DNA of 64,000 bases from Ciborinia camelliae. Lineage: Eukaryota > Ascomycota > Leotiomycetes > Helotiales > Sclerotiniaceae. The notes below the pieces were generated by a model. It was given only the letters and a program-made list of their open reading frames with translations, had not been told where the DNA came from and ran no database searches. Of this stretch, positions 33,763 through 46,619 are shown piece after piece. The position numbers were made by a program, and so were the translations under genes. Numbering within the stretch: position 1 is the stretch's first letter; every line of letters starts with the position of its first letter. The stretch is from contig JANPYM010000001.1 in assembly GCA_025890175.1 (NCBI GenBank), forward strand, positions 3,884,971 through 3,948,970, in the 5' to 3' direction.

Positions 33763-36700
33763 ATGAGGCTCTGGAGTCTGTTCTGTGGCATTGCTGCCAT
33801 TGCTTTTTATGGTCGGTTCTATCCCCAAAGGTATCATATTCACACACATTCTCACAATCTCTAGCCGTTCGCGAGGTATCATGTCAAGATTTTGCTGTTC
33901 ACGGCTATTATACCGAGCCTAATACAGGCATTACGTTTTACACAAGTAACGAAGTTAATGGAACAGTAGTTGGTGATGGAGAGTTCTCGTTGGTTTCCCA
34001 AGGAGGCTATACTTTCGGAATGGCATTACCACCTAGTGCATTAACTACGGACTCTTATGATTATATTGGCTTGATTGTGGGTTCCTTCTCCTCTGCGCCG
34101 TTTTTTATGGCTAATTGAAACAAGATTGGATCACTTCCCAATGGCACAGGATGGAGTGGTGTTGTTCATGGTCAACAACTTAGTGCTTCGATGCCAGGAC
34201 ATCTGCTACTAATTGCTTGGCCTTACAATGGTCAAATAATAACTTCATTCCGCTACGGGCAAGTCTCCTTTGTACTTCCACATTTTTAACCATTACAGAT
34301 CGTGAGCTGACAGATCCTGAATAGCTCTTATTCTACACCTGTCCTGTATGGCGGGTCTGCAAGCGTAACCCAGCTTTATTCTTCTGTTAATTCTACACAT
34401 TGGGTCCTAGTCTACAAATGTACCAATTGCCTCAAATTCGATGATCCAACTCAAACAGCGTACAACGTTAGCACATCGGCAGGGAGTTTCGAGTATGGAT
34501 GGGCTCAAAACATGGGGGCTCCAGATAACCCTTCTGATCCTGCCAATGCGGTGATATATCGTAAGATTCTTGAATACTCGTTATGTCTTTGAGCTTATCA
34601 ACATTCTTTATGTGTATTCAAGTGGCACATGCAACATTTCTACAGAATTACTATTTTTTAAACGGGTAATACTGACAACTTCAGAGCACAACAATGGCAT
34701 GGGCGAATTTGCTATCAACGTACAATCTGCAACACAGTCTTCATACTCTCAATGGGCTACCAGAACCGCCACTATCACAGCAACTACCGGTACAGCAACT
34801 TCCACCGCTACTTATTCCACGTCTCCAATCCCAACTTCCACGTCCTATGATTATATCGTTGTTGGCGGAGGGGTACGTGAAATTTCTTTCTTCCAGTTGT
34901 TGCTTTTCATGAGGAATGATCATGAGGAACTCGTAACCTCATGGGCTCCGCAGCTATTCTTTAATTCATAATGTTAATTACATCTCCTTAAACATTTGAA
35001 CTCGGAATACTGAAATCAATGCTGCTCTAGGCTGGAGGAATTCCGATGGCAGATAAACTCGCGCAAAGTGGAAAGTCTGTGCTCTTAATAGAAAAAGGGG
35101 TTGCTTCTTCGGCTAGATGGGGCGGGAGTAAGTAGTAGACCAAACGCAAGCACCATACCATATTTTCTAACAATTACTTTAGCAATTCGACCCGAGAGTG
35201 GTTGGCTTTCTGGAACTAATCTCACTTGGTTTGATGTTCCAGGAGAATGCAATAGAATCTGGAATGGCGGAACTGTCGGTGTCGCTTGTGATGATATCGA
35301 TCAAATGGCTGGATGTGTATTAGGTGGAGGTACCGCCGTCAATGCAGGACTATGGTGGAATCCGGATCCATCGGATTGGGACTACAACTTTCCTTCGGGA
35401 TGGCAGTCAAAAGATGTAGCAGCTGCTACTGCTAGAGTCTTCGGCACAATTCCCGGTACAGATCATCCTTCAATGGATGGTAAATTATATCTTCAGTCAG
35501 GATATAACATCATCGCAGGTGGTCTAAAAAATGCTGGCTGGACAAATGTTACAGCGAACAGTGTTCCAGCCCAGAAGAATCGAACGTTTGCCTACACACC
35601 ATACATGTACATCAATGGGGAGCGTGGAGGTCCATTGGCAACATATCTAGTGGATGCCAACAAACGCTCCAACTTTCAGATGTGGCTTAACACTAGTGTG
35701 AAGAGAATTATTCGTGATGGAGGACATGCAACTGGTCTACTGGTCGAAGCTACAAATAATGGAGGGCGACAAGGAGTAGTCAATTTGACTGCAGTCACAG
35801 GCCGAGTCATATTAGCAGCTGGTGCTTTTGGAACTCCCAAACTCCTCTTTAGAAGTGGAATCGGTCCCACAGATCAATTAAACGTCGTTCTATCATCCAC
35901 CGATGGCCCGACAATGATCAATTCAAGCTACTGGTACAATCTCCCCGTTGGTTATAACCTCGACGATCACCTCAACACTGATGCACAAATATCTCATCCA
36001 AATATATCCTACTATGACTGGGTCGCAGCATGGAATACCCCCAACACCACAGACGCCACCAACTACCTCACCAAGCGCATCGGCCCTCTCGCTCAAGCAG
36101 CCCCTGACATAGGCCCCATGTTCTGGGAGCAAATCACACCCGGCGATGGTATCCCCCGGGCCATCCAATGGACCGCCCGAGTCGAAGGCAGTACCTCGAC
36201 AGCCATGACACTCTCCGCCTATCTCGGACGCGGCCAGGTCGGTCCTAGAGGCCGAACAACAATTAGTAAAGGTCTCACCATGTCGGTCTCCACCATGCCT
36301 TGGGGAAACACATATGATCTCGCCGCCGTCGCCACCGCAATCGATCATGTCGTCTCCGCACTATCGACGGTGAAAAATCTCACTTTTATCTATCCTCCAC
36401 CTGGTATGAGCGGGGCGAATTATCTGGCTAGCATCCCACTTACCTATGCGAATATTGGGGCCCGGCGCGCAAATCATTGGTTGGGGACTGCGAAATTGGG
36501 CACGGATTCCGGTCTCATTGGTGGTACATCGGTGGTCGATCTTAATGCTCTTGTTTATGGAACTGACAATATTCATGTCGTCGGTATGTATTTCGTCTAT
36601 CAAAACCTTATCAAAACACCCTCCTCTCATCCATCCATCCATTCATCCCCAATCTCTCCCCCCCACCTTTAATTAACACACAAAGACGCATCCATCTTCC

Positions 36701-36999
36701 CCGGCATGCCCTCCACAAACCCCAGCTCCCTCATCGTCATCGCAGCCGAACACGCCAGCCAGAAAATCCTCGCCCTCCCGGCCCTGAAATCCCTCCCCCA
36801 ATACGCACAGTGCGGCGGCTTGTATTTTGATTTCTCCGCCGGGGCGGCCTGTGCTGCGCCTTGGCGTTGCACGGTGGGGAATTCGTATTATTGGCAGGTA
36901 TGTTGTGTTGTTGGTCTTTGTTTTGTTTGATGTGCTGCTTATTTGCTTTGATGTGTGTGTGTGATATGCTAATCTATATCTAATATATAGTGTCTGTAA
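33763..36999 (+). CDS. CDH: Cellobiose dehydrogenase with cytochrome domain and CBM1
   Basis: Secreted flavocytochrome that oxidises cellobiose and feeds electrons to lytic polysaccharide monooxygenases. Nine exons (33763-33811, 33865-34076, 34125-34258, 34325-34560, 34685-34872, 35031-35127, 35183-36583, 36686-36897, 36991-36999) total 2538 nt, 845 aa. A signal peptide (MRLWSLFCGIAAIAFYA) leads into the heme b cytochrome domain; TFGMALPP and YQHNNG are likely Met and His ligand sites. A Ser/Thr-rich linker follows. The GMC flavin domain starts at DYIVVGGGAGGIPMAD, continues ARWGGTIRPESGW and GTVGVACDDIDQMAGC, and has the catalytic pair His about 737 (RANHW) and Asn 784 (STNPSS). The C terminus is a CBM1 cellulose-binding module (YAQCGGLYFDFSAG...YYWQCL). 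Oddities: intron 3 has a GC donor, introns 2 and 7 end in AAG, intron 1 has a weak GTCGGT donor, and the last coding exon is 9 nt. Confidence 0.95.
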
Positions 37000-37761
37000 T
37001 TTGAAATTCGAAACCAGAGGAGGAGGAGGAGGTGGAGGAGTCGGAATAAATAGAGCCAGAGCTGAAGTTGAAGTTAAAGTGCCGGAGAGAAATTACATTA
37101 TATTAGGTGGAGAGCTTTATCTTTCTTTACCTTTCTTTACCTTGCCTTAGTATCTTACCTATTACCTTATCTTCTTTGTACATATATACATTGGAATATA
37201 CATACTCTCTGCAATTATTCCTCTAGATTATCATATTATCATATTTAACTACCTATTTTCAATATATAATATATAATACATAACATATAACATAGGTATA
37301 CTTAGATAAGGTAGGTTAGGTATATACCTAGGTTATCTCATCTCATATAACCTGACCTGACCTGACTTAATCTGCCTTGATCTGATCTGATCTAACCTAA
37401 TTACTCTTTTGTGGAATGGCTCTTGCTTTCTTTTCTTTTTCGATATCTTTCCCTTGAAGTTTTTCTTTTGGCCTTTTTGGGTGGGTGAGTGGGTGCGGAT
37501 GGGTGCGCGGGTGGGTGTAGATGGTGGGTTGGGGGTGAGTGTGGGTGGATGGATGGTGGATGGATGGTGTATATGGTGTATAGTGTATAGATAGTATATT
37601 ATACATTGCAAATACCTACCTGTCTACCTACCTCATGATAAATCTTTTCTCATTATCATATATATTACCATTACCATTACCATTACCATTACCTACCCAT
37701 CTACCCATCTAATAAGTAGGTAATTGTAAATAGGTAAGTAGGTAAGAAAAAATGAAAGAAT

Positions 37762-37980
37762 GAGGGAGTTGAGGGAGTTGAGGGAGTTGAGGGAGTTGAG
37801 GGAGTTGAGGGAGTTGAGGGAGTTGAGGGAGTTGAGGGAGTTGAGGGAGTTGAGGGAGTTGAGGGAGTTGAGGGAGTTGAGGGAGTTGAGGGAGTTGAGG
37901 GAGTTGAGGGAGTTGAGGGAGTTGAGGGAGTTGAGGGAGTTGAGGGAGTTGAGGGAGTTGAGGGAGTTGAGGGAGTTGAG
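37762..37980. repeat. 9-bp minisatellite GAGGGAGTT, about 24 copies
   Basis: 219 bp of perfect GAGGGAGTT repeats. The 9-bp period keeps frame, so both strands read open (REL-type on plus, PQL-type on minus), but there is no gene context on either side. Confidence 0.95.
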
Positions 37981-39905
37981 ATGAGATGGAATGTAGGTAG
38001 GTATTTATAGATAGATAGATAGAAATTATATAGTTAAAAATTCGCTCCATCAATACCCCCCCTTCACCCCCCCCCCAAAACCATCACCATCATACACCTT
38101 CGCCCTACCTAGGTACCTATAATACAATAAAATAGGTATATAAAACTACAGCCATCCATCCGGATGATCCATCCATCCATCTGAAACATTATACAGTTAC
38201 ACTATTACAATAACTTATCTACTTATGTATCTACCTACTTACCTAACCTACCTATCTACTTCCCTACAACAATATTCCATCAATTCCATTCCATTCCATT
38301 CATTCCATGCATACCCAAGGAATCCAATTGAAGTTTTATTTCATCTCATCTCATCTCATCTCATCTCATTTCCAAAATACCCAAGGTTAACTTAAATAAT
38401 CTATTCCAATCTTCCAATCTTCCAATCTCTCCAGCTAGCATACCTATACCTATTCCCATCGTGAATAAATGAATAAATGAATGAATGAATAAATGAATGA
38501 ATGATGGATGGATGCCAGCCATGTCGGTCCATTGCATGTACTTACAAAATCCAAGGTCAAGTACCTAGTTGAAGGAAGAGCCCGATAGACGGCTGGCTGC
38601 AGATACCTAGATAGATACTGTACTACCTAGCTAGGTAGGTAGAGAGGGAGGCATATAGAGGGGTAGGTAGGTAGGTAGGTAGTTACACTGATTAGGTAGG
38701 TGCCTACGTACCTATAGGTTACAGATATAGATACAGATACAGAAGATCATACAGAAGAAGATCATACAGAAGATGAATGGACGATCATCGGGGGTTTGAG
38801 ATACATATTTGTGAGGATTAAGAAAGAGGGTTGTGAGGGTAAGAGGGTAGAGAGGGCAGATGTTGGTGTGAGCCCTACCTACCTAGGTAGATATCTACCT
38901 ATTGTGGAAATGAAATGAAAATATAAATAGGTAGGTAGGTATAAATACAAGGTGTACAAGGTGTTGAGGACTTGTTGGATATTGATACTGATGTAGTGAG
39001 TGAGTGAGTACCTTACCTAGTGAGTGGATGGATTTTCTGTACATATAGAGCTTAACCGATATTGTGGTAGGTAGCTATTAACAAAAATAAAGGGCAGGCA
39101 AAGAAAGAAAAGACCTCAACCTTTTGTTTGATGAAAAAAAATGAAAAGACAATTTTCCAGAAAACCAAAACCAAAACCAAAACCAAAACAATGCAATGCA
39201 ATAAATCAATTAGAATTCCCGATTAAAAAAAAGCTGTTTCCTCGGTGACCTCCCGAGCTAGGCTAGTTAGTGTTGAGTACTATAAAAGCTGGGTACTATA
39301 GCTGTAGGTGTAGGTGTAGCTGTAGCTGTAGCTCCTCGGAAGATATTTTGCTTGCATATCCATTTGCATACAGTATCCATTGAATTGATTTGAATGACAC
39401 GACGTCCGTTCCGTTTCCTTTCCTTTCGTTCCATGGAAATGGAAGACTCGAGACCCAAATGCTGATTATGCATAAATTGCTATGGTACGCAGGACCATAC
39501 AGTATAGTATAGTACAGGACAGGATCCGGTGAAATGTGGAAGGATGTTGATGTGATGTGATTGATGTGATTGATGCAAACGAGAGGGGTGGGGAGTGAGG
39601 GTGAGGATATATTTATTGATATTTATCAACCTTGAAAGAATTGATGAGCCGGTCATGATAACCCTCATGGCAAGATTCCTCTCCTATAAACTCGATGATG
39701 ATGATGATGATGATGATGAGCAAAATGTGAGATGTCAAACTTCCATGAGACATTCACAGAAGGAAACATTTGATAGGTTCAGGTTACCTGCCTACCTAGT
39801 AGTTACCTACCTAGTACTTTGATGGGATTTTTACGGATATCCTACACATACGATGCAATGCGCAAGCGGTTAGAAAGCTAATGGGCCAAGAAAGAACGAT
39901 TAAAT

Positions 39906-39970
39906 TTTACTTTACCTACTTTACCTACTTTACCTACTTTGCCTACTTTACCTACTTTACCTACTTTACC
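39906..39970. repeat. 9-bp minisatellite TTTACCTAC, about 7 copies
   Basis: Tandem TTTACCTAC with one substitution (TTTGCCTAC), running directly into an ACCTAGGT palindrome at 39968-39975. Confidence 0.9.
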
Positions 39971-40937
39971 TAGGTAGGCATGTATGGATGGATAACGTGG
40001 ATAACGTATGTTTGAAGGCGTTGTAACTTGTAGGTATACTAGGAAGTTGTACAGAAGGAGCGGTGGAAGCTGGACGTTGAGGTTATTTGTCATTTCCATT
40101 TTAAGAGAGGCACGCACGTTAATAGGTAGGTGGGTAGGTAGTGAGGTTAGGTAACCTAAGCACATTATCGTAAAATGGAAGCTGCAGATCTATTTGCCAA
40201 GATCAATTCGGTGCTGCATTCATGGGTCTTTCAGCTGTCAATATAATTGGATGAAGTGGATGGATTATTCTTAAATACCTACCTACACACATACATACAG
40301 GTACTAAATATGGAATGGAATCTGGGATCCTGATTAGCTGATTAACTGACTTCTAGCTAGAACCGATGAATTACTAGTAGCCAAACAAAGCACAGTATAG
40401 CACAACACAACACCACACCACATCACATCTTTTCTTCTCTCTCTTTTCAACCACCAACCAACCAAAGTACCAAAGTACCAGGTATCTTGAGACATCTTTT
40501 ACCCAAATCAGTTCAGTTAATTATCTAGGACCTAGGTATTCTCGAGATATTATATTGAAAATGATCACTTGGACTATAATCCGGGTTGGGGTATCGGTAA
40601 GGTTATGGGGGCCTGGTGGAGAAAGATCCGCGAAGCAAAGGTAAAGTAAGGGGTACAGAGGGGTATGCAATCCTCCAGCCTCATTCATGTCAGTGACAAC
40701 CTTTCACGAGAGATTGGTTTCTCATTGTCTATCCTTATACATATAAATATATATACATAATAGTTTTTGATCGTATTGACAGAAAAGCTTGAATAAGGGG
40801 AAATGCTAGAAAGAGAGAAACAATACATACCATACCTACCATACCTACCTACCTAGTTGAGCGGAAGAACACAACACAAATTATTAAAGTTTCGGGGTGA
40901 TTCTTGAGATACTTGATCTTGATCTGATGCTAATGAT

Positions 40938-40972
40938 CTATTCGCTATTCGCTATTCGCTATTCGCTATTCG
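40938..40972. repeat. 8-bp repeat TTCGCTAT, four copies
   Basis: Four perfect copies followed by diverged TTCGTCAT/TTCATCAT-type copies. Confidence 0.85.
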
Positions 40973-43370
40973 TCATTCATCATTCGTCACTCTCATTCGC
41001 CTCCTCTCCTCGCCGACTCCTGATGAAGAAGTCACGATGAAATGGGCTCCTTCCTTATATTGACCATAAACAGAAAAATCAAGTCTTCATACTCCGGTCT
41101 ATCTAGTATTCTCGGTGGTATTCATGAAATACAGAAAGAAAGAAGTCTTACTTATACTAGGTACTCACTCACTCACTCACTTGATTTTTGTTATCGTTTC
41201 GTTTCGTTTCGTTTCTTTGTACCTGTTACTTCTTCCATTCTCCTTCATTCTCCTTCATTCTCGATACTTCGAAATTCAATTCATCCACATTGGTCAATAG
41301 TCATTCAAATGTTACCTTCAAAGTTCACATTCGTTTCAATCCTTAAGATTCAAGATCAAGACTCTTAACCATCCATCCCTACTGTACCTCCCTAGTACTC
41401 AAGATTCATCAATCAAAAGAACTTTCTTTTGTACTCGATACTTTGAATTTCATTCATCAATCTTTTCATAAAACTTCCTTCAAAAACACTTATGTGTCAC
41501 CTTACCTACCTGGTACCTTACCTACTGTAGCATCTCGTATGCACAACATTTCCATAACCCCACGTTACTCAAAATCACCCCTCAGAGGGCTTCCCACTTT
41601 ACACTGCTGGTACTAAATACATTATGCAGCAATAGCAACAAAAAGCGGCCGACCACTCTCAAAAGACTTGGTAGCACTGCAGTCCGAGTCTCGAGTTAGG
41701 AAATAAACGGGGTTGCGGCGTTGCAGGCATTACACCAAATTTGACTCCTCGAACTTCCAAAAGAGCATCATCATCATCTTTGTTCCATTTTGCTCATTCC
41801 AGGATACAGATTACGGACCTGCATTTTCCATGCATTCCATTGGACTTAGCAAAGTTGGAACAGGGTACGATTGATAATTTCACCAGAAATCCATCTCTTC
41901 TCTTGTCTGGATATTTGAATCGTCACGATTCTCTCTCAAAAACCATTTGGAATCGCCGTGGTATTTTAACGATTCCATAAATCTGTATTGGAGAGATATT
42001 GGATTTCCTTCCTCTACCAGTAATTGAGTTAGATGGTTGGGTTGAACTGTGGTTAGAGAAATCTGCTGCATCTGGGAATTCTTTCAAAGGCTACTAGGGA
42101 GACTCGGAAAGCTTCAAACTTGAAATTTCAAGCAGAATCAACTACCTAGTACCTAGTGGATCGATTGGATGAATGTTTGAGTGAAGATTGAATCATTCAT
42201 TAGCCAATCCTTCACAAGCTCGGTCTTTAAGATTCTCCGACCCGGAGTCATTCCCCTACTCTTCAGAGAAGACAACCCACTATAGCATAGCAACCCTGCT
42301 TGTTTATTTTATTTCATCTTCTTCAAGAGACTTGACAACTTGTCAATTACATTCTGACTCTGAGGAGCCTTTACTTCAAAAGTTATTGGCAATATCATTG
42401 TTGAGAAGTGAAGTACATTCATGGTAAGCATCTCTTGAAGTGTTCATACCTCCTCCTTATATACCATGGTGTTTGTTATTTCTATTGCCTTTATTATCAC
42501 CCTATCCATGATTTGTGCAGACAACAGTGTGCTCATCTCTTCTTCTGTTCTCAGCTCTTCGTCCTATTATAACGCGTCCAAAGCTTTTTTACTAACAGAA
42601 ATTTAAGACCTTGTCCTGTTCCTTGATTTGCTTATTCAAGTTCAATCTTTCTTTTCAGCCAGTTCGGATTCAACACTATTCACCCCCAACAGATCAGAAG
42701 GCAACAGATCAGAGACCAGCAGAACTTTGTAATCCAATTTGATGAATCTTCCAGTAAGTCTCTCCCAAAATTCACTTTGTTATCACATTATCGGTCGGTC
42801 TTTGCAGAAGCTATCTCCCCTCTAGCAACTTGAAACTTTTCGACTCCATACTTCGATCTTCCTCTTTCCTCCACATAGCTCTTTTACAGTCTTTGAGAAT
42901 CAAATGTTAATTTGAACAAGTCACCATCAATAGTGTGAAACTATATCATATATCAGATATTGATCACATCATAATTCTGTATAGAGTTGGTTTGGTCGGG
43001 TCACAAAATATTCTCAGCTAGTCGGTCGGTCATTCAGTCACACCTGGTTCCTGCAGCATCTTTACTTTCATCAGCTAACAAAGATAGATTAGGAGTTTGC
43101 TGATGGTACCTGCTGTTATTTAACTCCATAGACCTCCGACAATCTGCCAGCCTCGACAAAGTCAAGCTTTTGACAACTCCTTACAAAGCCTCAAAAACTT
43201 ATTAAAGTCCACTTCAAAGACCGACTGCAAGTTCACATTCCAAATACCTTACATGTTATTCCTTTAATATATACCACATATTTGGTCAACTTGAAGGAAC
43301 TGAACAGCTAACACTTATAGGCCGACCACCTTTCTCAAAGCACAATTTAATACTGACAAGAACCTTCGAG

Positions 43371-46300
43371 ATGTTGGGAGTTGGTCCAATGACATGTAAG
43401 TTTATTACTTTATCATATGATATGTCTCTGTTCCGGCATATGCCATCTTGTTTCTTTATCCAGGGTATACACTTATATACATCTTTCCCCTTCACAATCC
43501 AGATCAACATCAGCCATCACCATCATGACCCTTGACATGATCCTAGCTACAATCCCATCTATGCTTAAACAGTTAGATTCACTTGTATTATCACATATTC
43601 TCTTTTGTCCAAATTTCTCTCTCAACTTTTTTCTAAACATGTTCTGAATTCTGACTTCTGACTTAAACAGATCAAGGAACACCCAAAGTTAAGAAGCCCA
43701 AGGCTCATGCAAGAGGTGCGACAATACCAGGACCTTCCACACCAGGTTCAGTTCAAGGCCCATCTACACCAGGTTCAGCACAAACTGGATTTGGTGGATT
43801 CATAAATACCCAGGTTCCTCCAATTCCCCCAACTCCTCAACAGCCATCAACCCCGGCATTGCAAACAACAGGATCATTTGACAGCAGCAATTACCATACT
43901 GTTCTCAGTGATGTATCAACAGGTACAAAGAAGTCAGGTGGTTTTTTTCGACTCTTCAAGAAAGATTCAAGACCTGATGGAGCAAGAAGTCATGAAGACC
44001 TTCCAAGCCGAGGCAGAAACTCTCATGGCAGACACCTTTATGGTCGAAGTGAAGAGATTTCAGTTGAGCCTGAATCATATGATCCATTAGATGAAATGGG
44101 TGCTTTGCCAACTCCAGACTTCATTCGTCCCATGCCAGGACAAAAACTTATTCCTCGAAGAGAGCCCAATGCTCTATATAGAACAGGATCAAGTCCACAT
44201 CGAAGCACCCAGATAGGAAGAGCTAGGGCTAAGGCTGTAGCCAGATTGAATGAATCAGTATCAGAGGTATCTGAATCGGAGTGGCAGACCACCACTGATG
44301 ATTCCGAGGAGGAATTAGCATTAGCTGATTCATCAATTTATAATGAAACCTCTCAAGAGTCTAATGTCATTACAGATTCTGAAGAGCAACATGAGCTCAT
44401 CATCTTATCAGCAGCACCTGATGGTGATGAAGCTGCTATTGCTGAATGGACCAAATACATCAAATTTTATTCTGGAGTAAGTAATCATCTCCCCTGTTTT
44501 ACTTTGAATTAATGATGATCGATGCGAAGCTGACATATTTCTAGGGTTCTTACAATATCTCGAATCCCCCTGCTCCACCTAGACGGCGTATGGATTTCAC
44601 TTACCTGCCAGCAATGTATCCCAGTGGTGAAGAAACGAGGATTAGAAAGCATTATTCCATTGATGGACCGTGGGATCCAGATTTGGGTAGACGAATTGTT
44701 GCTTTGATGGAAGCCGCAGTGAAACGATTTCATATCAAAGGTGCTTCAGTCAGTGTTTTTGATGAAAGATATGAGAAGTTAAGAGTTGATGTGGGCTACG
44801 ATGGGGATATGGCCAATATCAAGCGTACAACAAGCATAGCAGCTCATGCACTTTATTCGGAAGAAGTCCTCATCATCTTGGACACACATAAAGTTTGTTT
44901 TTCTACTTCTCCTTGTTGAAATCGTATCTGATGCTAACTATGATGTAGGATTGGCGTTTTGCAGGAAATCCTTGGGTCACTGGATCCCCACATATCCGAT
45001 TCTTCGTTGGAGCACCTTTAATCTCAGATGACGGAGAAATCATTGGCGTCTTTGCTATATTCAGCAAGCAACCTAGATCTGAATTCTTTCGAAGCGATCG
45101 ACGAGAGATGGCGGAGTTTGCAGGTCTAATGGCAAAAGATATTTGCTTGTCTGCAGAAAATAATTCAGATCCTGATCTGCGTCTCTCTGTTGCTGTATCC
45201 AAGCGTGATACGAGAACAAATCTTGTTCCAAATCCACTTCAACTTCAAAAACAACCATCTCCCCTAGTCAACCAGCCAGATTTTTTCCCTATGGGATTCC
45301 AGTTTCACAAGCAATCATCTCCTCTGGCCAAGCAGTTCGACTTCCAGAACGAGGATGTTTTTGCAAATAGTCCCGAGGTTTCTATGTCTCATGATTCCGA
45401 AATTCGTGATTCCGACATTCTATATATGGCTGCTCCAGGACATGGACATTATCGAAGCTTCTCGGAATCTACCTTCCCTAACAACAATACGCCAGAAGCA
45501 TTCCACCAGTTTCTGACTCCTACTAGGTCTCAAAATTTTGAAGGCTCGGAAGGCCGTCCATATTCTACAAGTGATTTGACTTCTGTAGATATGCCGCAGA
45601 ACAATACTCCGAACGAAACCTTCGAATTTGAAGACAATGATGGCCATTTCCCATCGGATCTTGATGGGCCAGCCACACCAAAGCAACCAAGATTTGTCTT
45701 CCCCAGTGCAATTTATCGCAGCCTCGGTCGATCTAACAGTGGTATCTCGTTGAATAATAGCTTTGGTCGATTATACATGGAAGGTGATAGCATGGTCGGA
45801 AGCACTTTTAATCAAGAGCTCCTGGAGCCAGAAGCTGCAACGCCCAGTACCGCCATCTCCAGGCCCTATTCAACTATGAGTTCAAATTCAATCGGGACCT
45901 CCTTTTCTAGCAGGATTGGTGGACCCAACAATGATGACGATGCTCCACCCAACGTTCCTCAGTCGGTTTCGGCAGAAGCAAACTTCTCGTGTTCATTTAG
46001 TGGCAAGAGATATGGCTTCGATCAAGTATATGCTGTCAAAGTCGATTGTCCATACCCTGGTATGTCAGATCAAGAACTTGTGGGACCAAACGGCCTCACT
46101 TTGAAAGTGCTTGCATCTTATGGCCTTCCTTTTGACTACGAGTCGGAACTTAACCAAAAGAAGTATTTGAAGAAAGCTTTCTTGAAGGCTTTGCGTACCA
46201 ATGAGTTCAGCTATAACTGGACTCCGGAAGAGGGTGAGGAACTTCATGCGGATGAGGATTTGGGCTTTGGAGTTCTGATTCCACTTTCTCCTTTGGCCAT

Positions 46301-46619
46301 TTCGCTTTCTAAAGGCCGAGGTCAAAGCAGATCTTATGACCATGGAATCGTTTATGCTATGTTCAATAGAGGAAACTCTGAATCGAACATGAACCATCGA
46401 CCATTCGTCACGGACCTACATGGATATAAGTGTGCAGCTCAGGCGATGACAATTCTTCTCTTCGGTCTTGAGATTCCTAAGGGTGAAATTCAATCAACTA
46501 CAAATCTTCAGGCACCAACACAACCTCTCCCGAATATAGTTGCCACCACTGAGGTTGGTGAGATCTACTATAGTAGACGAACAAGCTCAGTTTATAGCGG
46601 ACGTCATTCTTCTTTTTGA
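43371..46619 (+). CDS. GAF-domain protein, fungal
   Basis: Predicted signalling or sensor protein with at least one GAF domain. Exons 43371-43395, 43671-44476, 44545-44892 and 44949-46619 sum to 2850 nt, giving 949 aa. The N-terminal third is Pro/Thr/Gly-rich then acidic and disordered (PGPSTPGSVQGPSTPG; LFKKDSRPDGA). The GAF region spans roughly residues 320-460: DLGRRIVALMEAAVKRFHIK, SVSVFDERYEKLRVDVG, AHALYSEEVLIILDTHKDWR, then VGAPLISDDGEIIGVFAIFS. A second folded region near residues 780-920 (KRYGFDQVYAVKVDCPYPGM ... GYKCAAQAMTILLFGLEI) may be another ligand-binding fold. GAF domains bind cyclic nucleotides, chromophores or other small molecules; the ligand is not evident. Exons 2-4 are firm. 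Exon 1 with ATG 43371 is the least certain, since it needs a 275-bp intron and upstream exons are possible. Confidence 0.82.

Larger units (their letters stand above)
37000..43370. other. 6.4-kb gene-poor region rich in simple repeats
   Basis: No gene I can support. Left part (37000-40500): CTAC/GTAG-rich DNA, the 9-bp GAGGGAGTT array, TCATC, ATGA, GATG and ATTACC repeats, a 9-bp TTTACCTAC array and five ACCTAGGT palindromes. Right part (40930-43370) is C/T-rich without long repeats apart from an 8-bp TTCGCTAT repeat. It has the texture of a long promoter and leader for the GAF-domain gene. Plus-strand frames at 41741-41980 and 42188-42427 are short and lack domains. Confidence 0.55.

Noticed and set aside
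33763..33864. CDH intron 1 using the better-looking AAAG|GTATCA donor
   Set aside because: It breaks the reading frame into the conserved cytochrome domain; only the weak GTCGGT donor keeps phase.
37709..38053. PQL/REL repeat peptides
   Set aside because: They are an in-frame artefact of the 9-bp repeat, open on both strands.
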